Positions 30,516-40,980 of a stretch of DNA of 64,000 nt are shown piece after piece (position 1 is the stretch's first letter; each line of letters starts with the position of its first letter). Source of the stretch: Sordariomycetes sp. S80-01Y (Eukaryota; Ascomycota; Sordariomycetes); the NCBI GenBank assembly GCA_037042185.1, contig JAXQJY010000027.1:2418001-2482000 (forward strand), read 5' to 3'. The notes beneath the pieces were generated by a model that made no database searches, was not told where the DNA came from, and saw only the letters and a list, made by a program, of their open reading frames with translations. Position numbers and translations under genes: made by a program.

Positions 30516-31650
30516 CTTTTAAGTATCGGGAAAGATCCAGCTCGGCAATCTGACAGCTTCGAAGGTGCACGGAAGAGGTGACGGGCGGCTGAGGTTGGCG
30601 CAAGTGAGGTGCTGATGATGCCAAAAAAGACCAAAATGTTTGGCGGTGATGTGAAATTCAAGATCAAAATAAAGCGGGGCGCCGTGGCTGCAACGGAACC
30701 GAGCCGCGATGCAGCTTGAGCTACCCTGCACAGTCCACACTTCAGCCGCGCTTTCGCGTCGAGGAAGGGGACATGAAAAAAAGTCGCGCTTTGTGCACTC
30801 GATCCACTCTCATCCACATTTGACAGCCTTGAGAGAGCATCCGGTGTCTTTTCAGAAATGTTTACGTAGTCGGCTAAAAGGTCGGACGTTAAGAGAACCC
30901 CCCACTAACATGTGCCAAACTTGGTGACGCTTTGGCAGCTAAGGATGCGGAGACGTCTCCGGATGGGTCTGTCCCATTTGAACGGCGCGCAGTGATTGTC
31001 GGAAATAAACGACCCCCGGAGACAATTTCACGAAGAAGCTTACGCTTTGCGCGCGGTCGAGCTTGGAATCCAACGCAACATGGACTGGTTGGGTTCCCCC
31101 GTAGCCTTACTCGGTGCGCCTGATCCCTCGGGTCCCGCGACTCGACGACGTGACATGCGGATCTCGGGAACTCTCATGCAAAACCATCGAGAATCAGCGG
31201 GAAGTCCATGCGCGAAATATGAGTAGGTCCAAAGGGAGAAAAAAACCCCCTCCGGGAAGAAGGAAAGTTTCCCGCGCCGGGGCATAGGAGGGAAGCATCC
31301 GCCTACAGCAGGCCGTGACCACCTATGGTACGACCCCACCCCGTCGCGGGCCATCGTGTACTACGATTGGTCCGTGTCTGGCGAGGTTCTGAATCATCGA
31401 GATAGAACAAAACTGTTCCGCCTATCACCTGGCCCGAAGGCGGTGAATACTGGGGATTGCACCCTGAGCCTGAGCCGTTCAGGCCAGGGCGGGGAATACA
31501 AACGTCAGCAGAGCGACCAACCCGCTACTACTTCATCAGACGTCGTCGTCGCTTCGCCTGGCCTCGCCTGGCCTCGCCCCAATCCGCGACTTCTTCAAAA
31601 CCACGACGCCCAGCTTCACACAATGGTCTCGTCCTCGCCAGACACGAAAC
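30516..31650. promoter_or_regulatory. Divergent 1.1 kb upstream region of UTP11 and a Zn2Cys6 gene
   Basis: No supported gene. The right half probably holds a long leader for the Zn2Cys6 gene, with an 18-codon uORF (31623-31679) whose ATG is 28 nt before the main ATG. Poly-A and poly-C runs occur near 31237-31250. Confidence 0.45.
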
Positions 31651-31679
31651 ATGCCCGGCGACAGGAGGACTTCTGGTAA
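31623..31679 (+). promoter_or_regulatory. uORF overlapping the start of the Zn2Cys6 gene
   Basis: ATG at 31623 opens an 18-codon frame (MVSSSPDTKHARRQEDFW) that ends at 31679, 28 nt past the main ATG at 31651 and in another frame. Ribosomes that start here cannot reinitiate at the main start except by back-scanning, so it could repress translation. That it lies in the mRNA is inference. Confidence 0.5.
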
Positions 31680-32287
31680 TTTTGTGCCGCTGCGACCTGC
31701 TCCGAACCCCGACAGCGACGGCAACAGCAAAGACCGGCCAGAGCCGCAAGGGCCGTCTCGTGTGCCCATCCCTGACCATGCTCCGCCTAAGAGAAAAGTG
31801 ATCGCCGTTGCTTGCGATAACTGTCGCGCACGAAGAAGTAAGGTATAACACGAAGTAACCAACTTCCCCCCCCTTCACCCTGCCCCCCCCCTTATCCTAG
31901 ACCTTACCTTTCCGCAGCCCGCGCAAACCTCATTCCGTTCACGCTGACGCGAGCCACTCGCTTTTGTAGTGCGGAGGCCAACGCCCGCGCTGCCATCTCT
32001 GCGCCGCCAGAGGGGAGACCTGCGTGTACGAAGCCCACGAGGGGGAGTCTGTCAGCTCAGCGCTCAAGCGCAAACTCCACAACCTCGAAGTCGAGAACGC
32101 CCTGTACAAGGAGCTGTACCAGCTGCTCAAGACGAAGCCCGAGACTGAGTCTGCCGAGATCCTCCGACGAATACGAGCCGCAAACGATCCGCGAGACGTC
32201 GTAGCCTTCTTGAAGGAAGCTGAATTGCTGCTGGCAAGCTCTTCCGGGGGATCCGACGCCCCTTCAAGTTCGGACAGGAAGGACTGA
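31651..32287 (+). CDS. Short Zn2Cys6 DNA-binding protein
   Basis: Exons 31651-31842 and 31970-32287 give 169 residues. The zinc cluster is split by the intron: VACDNCRARRSK|CGGQRPRCHLCAARGETC. The six cysteines (55, 58, 65, 72, 75, 82; spacing 2-6-6-2-6) are complete only after splicing. A basic PPKRKV segment lies just before. A probable coiled coil (SSALKRKLHNLEVENALYKELYQLLKT) follows, as in dimeric Gal4-type regulators. The usual large MHR regulatory domain is absent: the protein stops about 85 residues after the cluster. It may be a DNA-binding partner or repressor. The 127-nt intron has a weak GTATAA donor and contains C-rich runs. The DNA-binding call is firm; target genes are unknown. 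Confidence 0.85.
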
Positions 32288-32693
32288 GAGGTTCACAGAC
32301 CTGAGGAGGTCGTATGGTTCTTTTCATTTAAAAGCGAACGCATGTGGGAAACTTAAGGGATATTTGAGGAGTTCTTTTCTACAAAGGAATTTTCCGCGAT
32401 ATGATTTACTGCAGTCACGTAGCACATGCGCTACAGGTCTCCCGGGGAGCGAGCTCAGATTTCCACGTACACACTCCTGACGTACAGAAGACACAGTCTC
32501 GCATAGATTGGAATTGGGGTGGACGGGTGGTTGGCTTATCCCGCTGGTCATCTGTGCAACTGCCCATGCTAACGGGACAGAAGCAAAGCAAGCGCCAGTC
32601 GGCTTTGCAATTAATGAAAATATGCTGTACTCATAATTCGTATAGGCTTACCTGGTCAGCCTCGCGTCAACTGCACTCGTCTCATTACACCAC
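32288..32693. other. Convergent gap, no gene seen
   Basis: About 400 nt between the Zn2Cys6 gene and the GH3 stop codon. No feature was recognised beyond probable 3' UTRs. Confidence 0.4.
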
Positions 32694-35211
32694 TTACATC
32701 TCCTCCTCGCCAATCTCCACCACAAACTTCTCACTCAACGGCAAGTTTCTACTGCTCGCCCCGACGAAAACCTCATATTCGCCTTGCTGAACCGTCCACT
32801 GCTGCCTCACGACATCCCATACCGCAAAGTCGCGCTTGTCGAGTTCAAAGGTCACCGTGGCCGTGTCACCGGGCTGGATGCTGATCTTGTCGAAGCCGCG
32901 AAGCTGCCGTGGCGGGGAGTTGGGGATTGCCAGGTAGAGCTGGGCAACTTCCTGGCCGGTTCGAGCGCCGGTGTTGGTGATCTCTGCAGTCACGGTTGCG
33001 GCCGCGTCCCACAAGTGTGCGCCGTTGCAAGGCGTGTTGGAGGAGAGGTCTGCCGCGGCGAAGCTGAGCTCGGCGTATTCAAATGTGGTGTAGGTGAGAC
33101 CGTAGCCGAATTCAAAGCGCGGCTCGATTCCGTGCTTGTCGAAGGCCCGGTAGTCGACATAGGTGCCCTCGGAGAAATCACACTGAGGATCGGTGTCGTT
33201 TGAGGGGTTCGAGTCGCGACCACATGGGTGAAGGAGCTCGCCGTAGTCACTCTCATTCTTGGCGATGGTGTAGGGGAGCTTCCCAGAAAAGTCGGCATCG
33301 CCGTACAGAAGCTTCACGAGTGCCTTGCCAGAGTCCTGGCCGGGGAGGTGAGCGATGACGGCGGCGGTGACATTCGGGTGGTCGATCCACTGGTCCACAA
33401 GCCTGATACCGGCGGCATGGACGACGACGATGGTGTTCGCACATTTGCGCGCGACATTGAGGACGATGCCGTCGCTGAAGTCGTCGTGCAGACCCTCACG
33501 GTCCCAACCCTCGGTGGCAATGGCGTTGATGAAGACGAGACAGGCATCCGAAGCAGCGTTCACATCCGGATCTCCAGACTCGAGGTCCCAGTTAATCCAG
33601 GCGTCCGTTTCAGCAGCCTTGAACTGGATAGCGCTCAACGGATCGAGCATGTACGGAGGCGCATTGGCTCCCGCACGGCCGCCTGTGGTGATGGTGCCCT
33701 CCAAAGCAGCTTGGTTAAAGGACTGATTCGTGCCGAGCTCAGCGGGACCCATCTCCGGGGACGAGGTGTAGCCTAGCTCGAACAGCTTGTCTACGTTCTT
33801 TGTCGGAGGGACGGAGGCGTCGTACCCGAAGACGGAGAGCATGACCGGGGGCTTCTTGAAGGGCAGGGCGTTGTCCTTGTTCTTGACAAGAACGTGGCCG
33901 GCAATGGCGGTCTCGAGAGTGCTGGCTTTTGAAGCAGGATCACGGGCGTCGACTTGTTCGTGGGGAAGAGTGAGGTTGGACATGCCGATGCCAGGGGTCG
34001 GGAAGCTATCACCCTCTTGGCCGACGTAGTACCACGCAGCAATGATCCTGCAAAGGTTAGCAAGAATCTCTATCATTGTACATCACGAATGTGTGCGCTC
34101 ACCGGGTAGCCATATCGTTGACACGCTCCTCGGTCACAGTGCCATTCCCAACGGCCTCGGTCAAGTTCTTGCCAAAGCTGCCTCCGCCCGGCATAACCAA
34201 GTCGAGACCGGCATTGGAGCTGTAGAGATTGTGGATGGCATTCCAGTCGAGCAGCACGAAGCCCTGGAAGTCGAGCTCGCCCTTGAGGATGCCGTTGAGC
34301 ATCTTGCTGTTGTCGCACCCGTAGGTGCCGTTGATGCGCTGGTACGAGCACATGACGGAAGCAACGCCGGCATGCACGCTGTCGGCGAAGGGCCAGAGGT
34401 AGAACTCGTGCATGGTCCTGTCGTCGACGTTGGAGGAGACGGCCTCTACGCCGAAGTAAGGGCGGCGGAAGGTCTCTTGCTCGTTGGCAACCAGGTGCTA
34501 AACGATCAGTCGAATGGTCCCCGATCGGTAGACTGGGCTACTTACCTTGATGTTGGCGATAACACCAGCATCTTGGTGAGCAATGATGGTGTCAGCATTG
34601 AGCTTGCCGGACAGGTAAGGGTCAACACTGAAACCCTCCCAGTTGCGTCCACCGAGCGGACTGCGGCCGAGCGGTCCAGCATTAGGTCCCAAGATAACGT
34701 TAACTACAGATTGATCAGTGGCATGTTCGACCACGGAATAATCGGACCGTCTCACCGCCCTTGGCTTTGAACTCCTTTCCCATGTAGTAGCCTCTCTCAT
34801 AGGTCAAATTCCTGTCCCAAGCAGCCCCGACGTGAAGAGCTGAGGGGAAGGCAGTGACCAAGTCAGTCGCGCGGACGCCGTTGCCAGCATCGTGAAGGCA
34901 CATCCCTGGCCAGCCCAAGCGCGGCACGGAGCCCGTGACGCCAGCACAGGTCGTCTCGGACTCGTGTCCCATCGTGATGTTGACCTTTTCCTCCAAGGTC
35001 ATCTGGCCGACCAGCTCGCGAGCTTGAGAGTAGGCGTCGGTCCAGGCGCCAACGCCTTTCCCGGGTGCTATTCGACGTCAGAAGATCCGCATCCACAAGC
35101 AGGGTCGGAATACTCACGAGATGGGAACACATCAGGCGACGTGTAGAAGGCAGAGGTCGCGAAAGGCAGCGCAAGGCCCGCTAGACCGGCGCGACCGAAT
35201 GCTGACCACAT
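32694..35211 (-). CDS. Secreted GH3 beta-glucosidase
   Basis: Five exons (35211-35118, 35067-34756, 34703-34546, 34497-34103, 34047-32694) give 770 residues. All introns are GT-AG, 50-55 nt long. A signal peptide ([21 protein letters not shown]) is followed by [54 protein letters not shown] and [15 protein letters not shown], which together make a GH3 N-terminal barrel. The nucleophile is expected at D272 in FVLLDWNA, where relatives usually have S-D-W. The second domain and an FnIII-like C-terminus ([18 protein letters not shown]) are complete, and [13 protein letters not shown] carries the probable acid/base Glu. It should cleave cellobiose or other beta-glucosides outside the cell. There are many N-glycosylation sites. 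A TATTTAAA-like box lies near 35294-35301 on the minus strand. Confidence 0.94.
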
Positions 35212-36559
35212 GCTGAGGCTTTTGAGATGTTGCGAGGGTGAAAAAGTCGAGAGGGCGCAGAAGTGAGCCGTAATGAAGAAAGCTGTCAGGGGTTTAAATA
35301 GTCATGGCAAAGCAGCCCTACGACTCCGATTCCAACTCCGCACCCCACATCTCCATCGCCCGGATGCTACCCCCGCCTTGCGCCACGGAGTGACAGGACT
35401 TGGCGCTCGTCATCTAAGGTTGGGCTTGAATGGGGGCATTCGATCTGCAAACCCGCCTGACCTCTGCGAGTGAGCGGTGGACCATGAAGTGCTTCACCGC
35501 CTACATGATAATGCCGCGGTGCTACCGAGCAAGCAGGGGTCCGCTAAGCTCTCCAGTCCTAAGCCGCGTCGCCCCGGACCTAGGGGTGCTAGAAAATGAG
35601 CCCATTCCTAGGCGGCACTGAGATGGGATCGACACCGCTACGGGGAACGGCAGAACCCTGCCTAAACGTCGGCCATAAGGCCTCGTTTTTCGGCGACATA
35701 TAAAGCCGTTGATCAACTTTGTTTGCACGTCACATCGCCGGATAGGCCGTCCTGAGCCAGCGGGGTAGGCGCGAAATGTAGCGGGGCATCTAGTCAAGAG
35801 ACAAAAAGGGGCTGCTTCAGAGCTAGGGTACTAACATCTGCCGAATCACTAGCACCCTTTCCCCAAGGCTCTCACTGCGATCAGAGAATGTCTGTCAATT
35901 GAAGGCAGTGTGAACTGGCGAAACAAAAAAGATATCTCATCTAAGTGTTTTGCTAAAGACGGTCAGGGAGCAGACACGACAAGAAGCCTCACCGCCTGCG
36001 GTTGCGTCGGTGTCTCCCTGCGGCTCTGCTCCTCTCCTCATCTCTCCCCCGTGCCCTTTGACGTCTTTGGCAGACCGCGCACTCCTCAGCAGTGTTCTCC
36101 TGATGCTCTTTGACGTTATTGCAACGCCCAAACCCGCCCATCGACGCAGCCATCAAGCAGGCGACTTGGTTCTTGACATACCAGTCGAGGTCATAGCCGC
36201 ATCTGCAGACAGCATTGTAAGGCCAGGACCTCAAGCTGTGCTGGGTTTGTGCTTTATACGTGATTGTAGAAGGCGATTCACATACAATAGAATTTCCATG
36301 TGTTGAGTCACTGGCAATCTATAAATAAAAAGCCCTACTTTGATCGTCCTGACTCAGGAGTATCAATATGTGCGTCAGACTGAAATGTTGCTACAGGGAC
36401 GGTAAGGCTTCTTGCATACGGTGGCTTGATACAGCACGTGGTTGATCGGTCTAGTCATGGATACCTGCGTTCTAAAATATGTATTAAGCTTCCCAAGAGC
36501 AACTATCTGACGGAGTGACGTGTCCCGGAGTCCTAGCATCGGCGTCTTTAACCATCCTC
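35212..36559. other. 1.35 kb intergenic region, no gene seen
   Basis: This is upstream of the GH3 gene and downstream of the large Zn2Cys6 regulator. The longest frames (35950-36306 + and others) have no domain or codon signature. No repeat was recognised. Confidence 0.45.
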
Positions 36560-39270
36560 TCATGATCCAGCGCCAGACGAGCTAGGGCTGGGCTGCATAT
36601 CCATGATCACTGCTGACTGCATCCACTCATTCCAGTCCATTCCATTATTTAAATCCATATCTACATCCACGCCAGCGAACACCTCGACATTCGGGTCCGG
36701 ATCAGCCCACAGCCAGGGCGTAAACCCTGATCCGATTGCCTGCCCCCCGGTCCAGTCCATGCCCAAGGTGGAGGATGTAGCAAAGAGGGGTTGCTGCGCC
36801 TGGTCCTGGAACCCCGTGCTCGAGAAGTCCATGCTCGGCGTTGGCTGCATCGAAGCGCCAGTGTAGCCAACACCCTGGCCATCGGGCTGATACGTCGACT
36901 GATGGTTGCTGTAGGACCAAGAGTCGGGTCCCGATGGCGCCCCGAACTCAGACCCTTGGCTTGAGCTTGTGAAGCCCTGATCTGGGGTGTATTGTTGAGC
37001 TAGACCCGGGTTGCTCATGTTCTGAGACTGGTGTGACTGGCTTGGCGATGATACCACGATCCGCCAGTGGTTGAGGAATTGTTGTTCACCAGTCCCTTCA
37101 GCGAAAGGACCGGAGCTCTGTGGTGTCGGAATGGCTCGATCACTCAACTCCAGCTCCTGGATCCTCTTAGCATCCCCGCGAATTTGCCTCAGCTCCGTCT
37201 CGCGATGGTTGCGGGCTGTGTTCATGAGCTTCTTAAGCGGCAGCCAGACGTGTTGATTCTTCCTCATCTTTCGTTGTGAGGGTATCAGCCAGGCACTGTG
37301 GAGAGCAAACCAGCACCTCTCCACGATGGGCGACCACGGTCTGCGGGATATCTCTATCAGAAGGTACACAATGGCATACCAGTGGGTGTATGTCTGGAAA
37401 AGCCATCGCCACTGCTTGCATCGTTGTTCGGCGTTGAGAGCGTGGTTGTACTCGGCTACCTCTAGGGCTGCAACCAGAAGCTTGTCCCGGATCTGGTCGG
37501 ACACGTCTTTGTCTGGCGAGGAGAAAAGACCAGGCAAGTAGACGAAAAGAGTCAGCTTCTTGACCACGAGGCGCACCGTCACTATGCCCACCCAATACAC
37601 CAAGCTGCTAGCCTCATCGGAAAAGCGCTCGATCCCCGCCTCTGACTTCACGGACAGCTCGTCCAGTAGCTCGATTTGCTCTCGGACACGTTCTGCGCCT
37701 TGCTTGCTTGAGCCCATCATCTTCTTGATTATATCCGACATGTGCGCTGAGATCAGGGCGCACGTCGCGTCAGTCATGCCTTGGCGCTCCTGCGGGGTCT
37801 CCTTCGTCTCGGGACTTATGTCTCCATCGTTGATACTAAGGAAGTACTTGGTATCAAATGAACCGCTGGTTATGGTGAATTCGGATCCCTGGTCCTCCGA
37901 GGCCCGAATATCCAGCAGGCAAAGAGCCCACCATATCCTGCGTCTCATCTCGACTTCATAGGGCGAGAGCTCCTTAAAGTTGCTTCCGTCGCGATGCATG
38001 CCCAACGCCTGTGCCATCCGGATGACGACGCCCGTCATCATCCAGACAAACCTGGGACTGTCATGCCGTCTTACGAGGAAGAGGAAGGTGGCAAAGGCCT
38101 GCACAAGGGTGATGTCGGGGTTGTTGAGGAAGTCGGCTCGTGCAAGAGCGTGCTCGAGACCGAGGCGGAATTTGAGGTTGAGTTCACTGCGTGGACTTCC
38201 AAGATTCGCCATGACCTAGTCAGAGTCAGCTATGCCATGGATTAGGGGCGTTCCCCGGCACCTACCTCTTCTTCATCCATCGACGTCACAGCGGCATAGT
38301 AGATGGCGAACATCAGCGCCTCATTCGCCGGGCTCAGGTCCGTCTTCTTGGCCCGGCTTTGACGCATCATGTCGGTGACGGTCGGTATGTGAACAACTTG
38401 AAGGAAGTAGTTGACATTGGTGGAGAAGACATCGATCAGATAGAGGATCTGGGACGGCAGAGGACGCAGCTGTCTCAGGTCTGGGGCAGAACCAGCCAAG
38501 TTGTGTCCGAACATGAAGCCATGCCGCTCTGCCGGGGTGCGATCCAGCTCGTGCGTAGGCGGCGGCTCGTCGTCCTCAGAAGAGTCAGAGTCGCCAGGGG
38601 CGAGTCCCTGTGCATCCGACTTGAGGGCATCGAGCTACTCAAGTTCAGCGGTGGGGACATGACATATCAACATATGAAGACGTACCTCGTCACTCACGCG
38701 GGACCAGAAGCCACTGCTGACGTAGCTGTTGCGATTCGAGTCCTTGACGACCAGGCGGCCGAAGTTCTGATGCAGGTTGGAAGCGGTTGCCCCTGACAGC
38801 GAAGCAGCCTGAGCGACATCCTTGGGGGAGTTACCAGAAGACGAAGCAGCAGCAGAGGCATTCGCTGCGTTGGCCTGTTCAAGCTGACTGGTCAACTCCT
38901 TGACCAGACCCTCGAGGTTCTTCAGCCTGTCCATGACTAAGCCCGCACCAGGCCCGGCGGCGGCGGTGGCATCTTGCGATGTGGTGCCGGGCGATGCGGC
39001 GCTGTTGGTGAAACGGTCCAGACGACGCGCCCATCTCGGCGGACGATCATCGGAGGGAACGACGCAGGCGATATTGGCCCTCTTGCAGTTGGTGCATGGC
39101 GAGAGCTTGTCGCAGCGGACTTTGCGCTTGCGACAGATGACACAGCTGCGCGGTTTTGCTGTCGTGTTGGTGATGGTGGTGGTGGTGGAGGAGCTCGCGT
39201 GTTTCTCGGCCTCAGGCGCGGCCGAGTCGCTCGCGGCGTCAGCAGGGCGGGGGACTTCAGGTTGAGACAT
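36560..39270 (-). CDS. Zn2Cys6 transcription factor with fungal MHR domain
   Basis: Exons 39270-38686, 38634-38266 and 38215-36560 give 869 residues. The introns are GTACGT...TAG (51 nt) and GTAGGT...TAG (50 nt). The zinc cluster CVICRKRKVRCDKLSPCTNCKRANIAC has cysteines at 43, 46, 53, 59, 62 and 69. It is followed by a linker and a coiled coil (LKNLEGLVKELTSQLEQAN, about 115-135). The middle homology region (PSQILYLIDVFSTNVNYFLQVVHIPT; MTGVVIRMAQALGMHRDGS; VEMRRRIWWALCLLDIRASEDQGSE) spans about 245-620 and is typical of Fungal_trans regulators. The C-terminus is Gln/Ser/Pro-rich and ends in acidic, Trp-rich patches that could activate transcription. The neighbouring GH3 enzyme may be a target, but nothing in the sequence proves it. 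Confidence 0.9.
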
Positions 39271-39928
39271 GACCGATGAAGATGAAGGTGATGATGCGCC
39301 CGTCGCTTTTGGAAGAGTCTGCTGGGGTCGACAAGTCGTGTTCAGCCCTACGCGGTGGCAGGTGTCACAGAGCTCGGCACCAAAATCAAGTCTAAGTTTC
39401 AATAGTGAGACGTGAATTCATCTCACGCAGAGAAGACGACGGTGTGGTCAAGGAGCAGCCTCCCCCTACGCCGCCGCCGCCCCCACATCTGTCCGGACTC
39501 GACTCGACTCGACTCGACCAGGCACCAGAGCTCGCCACAGCCTATGAACACGAATCGGTAACAGAGTAATAAAAGACCAGTTTTATCAGAATCATCGCTA
39601 CATGAAATTGAACGGCTATCCCAATTGCCCATCTCAGGGGTGCTTTGGTAACGCAATCGAGACGCTGTAAGGAGGATAGTGGGGTGAGCTCTCGCTCGGC
39701 TCAGCTTCGCGCGAGAAGCAGCCCACCGAGCGAGACGGGCTGGCTGCCAGAATCTATATCACGTTCGGAGCTTCACTACTTCCACCTTTTCCGTCTCGAT
39801 TTATTGAATTCCCATCCAATTGATTTATTTCAAAGCTTCTCCAGATTCTATCAAAGCGCCATCGCAGCCACTGTCAACCCTGTTATCTCACATCCCAGTC
39901 ACATCGCGAGCTACCCGATCCGGAAGCC
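39271..39928. promoter_or_regulatory. Divergent promoter of the Zn2Cys6 regulator and the SRPBCC gene
   Basis: About 660 nt between the two start codons, including the ACTCG microsatellite. No coding frame is supported. The frame upstream of the Zn2Cys6 ATG is open for 44 more codons but has no ATG. Confidence 0.4.
39497..39516. repeat. (ACTCG)n microsatellite
   Basis: Four tandem copies of ACTCG in the upstream region of the large Zn2Cys6 gene, about 230 nt from its ATG. It is short and probably variable between strains. Confidence 0.8.
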
Positions 39929-40494
39929 ATGAAAACAGTCGGCGTCCACGCTCAGATAGAAATAGGGGCACCGCCCGAGGTCGTTCGATCTACAGTATGC
40001 AATCCCCTCTAGCATGATATATAGCCCGCTAATGATCGTCTAGTTTCTGGACTTCGCGAGCTATCAGCAATGGCATCCCAAGTGGGAGATCACCCCCCAA
40101 GAACCAAACAAACAGCCAATGGATCTACAGAAGGGAGACAAGCTCAGCGTGTCCATGGCTGGCTTTAAATTTAGCCCCGCCATAGTCGTAAGTTCAGGAT
40201 ACAATCATTCTCCGTTCCCGTGAACTACGCTGACATCTGTAGGAGAACACCCCGGATGTTCTTGTGTGGGACGGCGCGCTGCCCTACGTCTTCACTGGGC
40301 AACACTCGTTCAGATTCGAACCGAGCAAGGAAAGCCCGGGGGCCACTAATTTTATACAACATGAGGAATTTTTCGGACCCCTCGTAACCATGTTCGGCTG
40401 GTGTTGGGGGGGCAAGGACGCCGCCCCGTCCCAGAACTGGCTGGATTTCAACGAGGCGCTTAGGAGGGAAGCAGAGCAAAGAAACGCTGCTTGA
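39929..40494 (+). CDS. Small SRPBCC/START-like fold protein
   Basis: Three exons (39929-39994, 40044-40187, 40243-40494) give 153 residues. The introns of 49 and 55 nt have GTATGC/TAG and GTAAGT/TAG signals. Visible marks are the opening beta strand VHAQIEIGAPPEVVRSTFLDFASYQQW, with the polyketide-cyclase-like pattern 'I.APPE.V...F.D...Y..W', then WHPKWEI, KGDKLSVSMAG and a Gly/Trp-rich strand region (FTGQHSFRFEP). The C-terminal helix is short (NWLDFNEALRREAEQR). SRPBCC proteins bind hydrophobic ligands in a deep cavity, and many fungal members are unnamed. There is no signal peptide. No partner gene is obvious; the nearest neighbour is the divergent Zn2Cys6 regulator. Confidence 0.82.
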
Positions 40495-40980
40495 AGCGAC
40501 TTGAGTATGGTTTCGATGACTTTCAATCCCAAATACCTTAGTGTCTGTTGTGCGTACCTTGTCGCTTTGTCAACGTCAGCGCATGCCGTAGGCGCCATAG
40601 GTGCTCATTGACCTTCGCATTGACTCAGGTCCAACATCAACAAGGGACTTTATGGTCCGAATTGCCGACAACCGATTCTCCCAATCTTCTGGATTTCAAG
40701 AGATTAAGCGCACTCCTTGAGGATTTTTTAGGAATGTATTCTGAGCATAGTCCTCCGGACGGCGGCGTCCTAGGAGCTTTTATGAGAAGGCTCCGTTTCT
40801 GTGCAGGGTCAGATCTTCTGTATGCAGCAAACATAGTCCTTTGGTAGCTGGGAATTTCTCTGAATATCTCACTGGGTCTCTTTTCCTTTTTCCTCGAAGA
40901 AGCATAAAATGAGCGACTCCTTCCAACTCTCGTAGAATAAATGAATATACGACGCTCACCCACAGGCCTTGTGCGTGACA
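40495..40980. other. Convergent gap at the left edge of the accessory island
   Basis: About 490 nt. Base composition becomes AT-richer. Open frames on both strands (40548-40847 +, 40981-40637 -) lack recognisable features. Confidence 0.35.

Noticed and set aside
30516-30817. Extension of the UTP11 second-exon frame upstream past the intron
   Set aside because: The frame is open by chance through the intron and exon 1; the conserved [16 protein letters not shown] start is in another frame and must be spliced in.
34042-34770. A 242-codon + strand open frame
   Set aside because: Runs antisense across three GH3 exons and two introns; no start context or domain.
39491-39520. Short tandem repeat considered as an array or replication element
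   Set aside because: Four copies of a 5-mer without spacers; a simple microsatellite.
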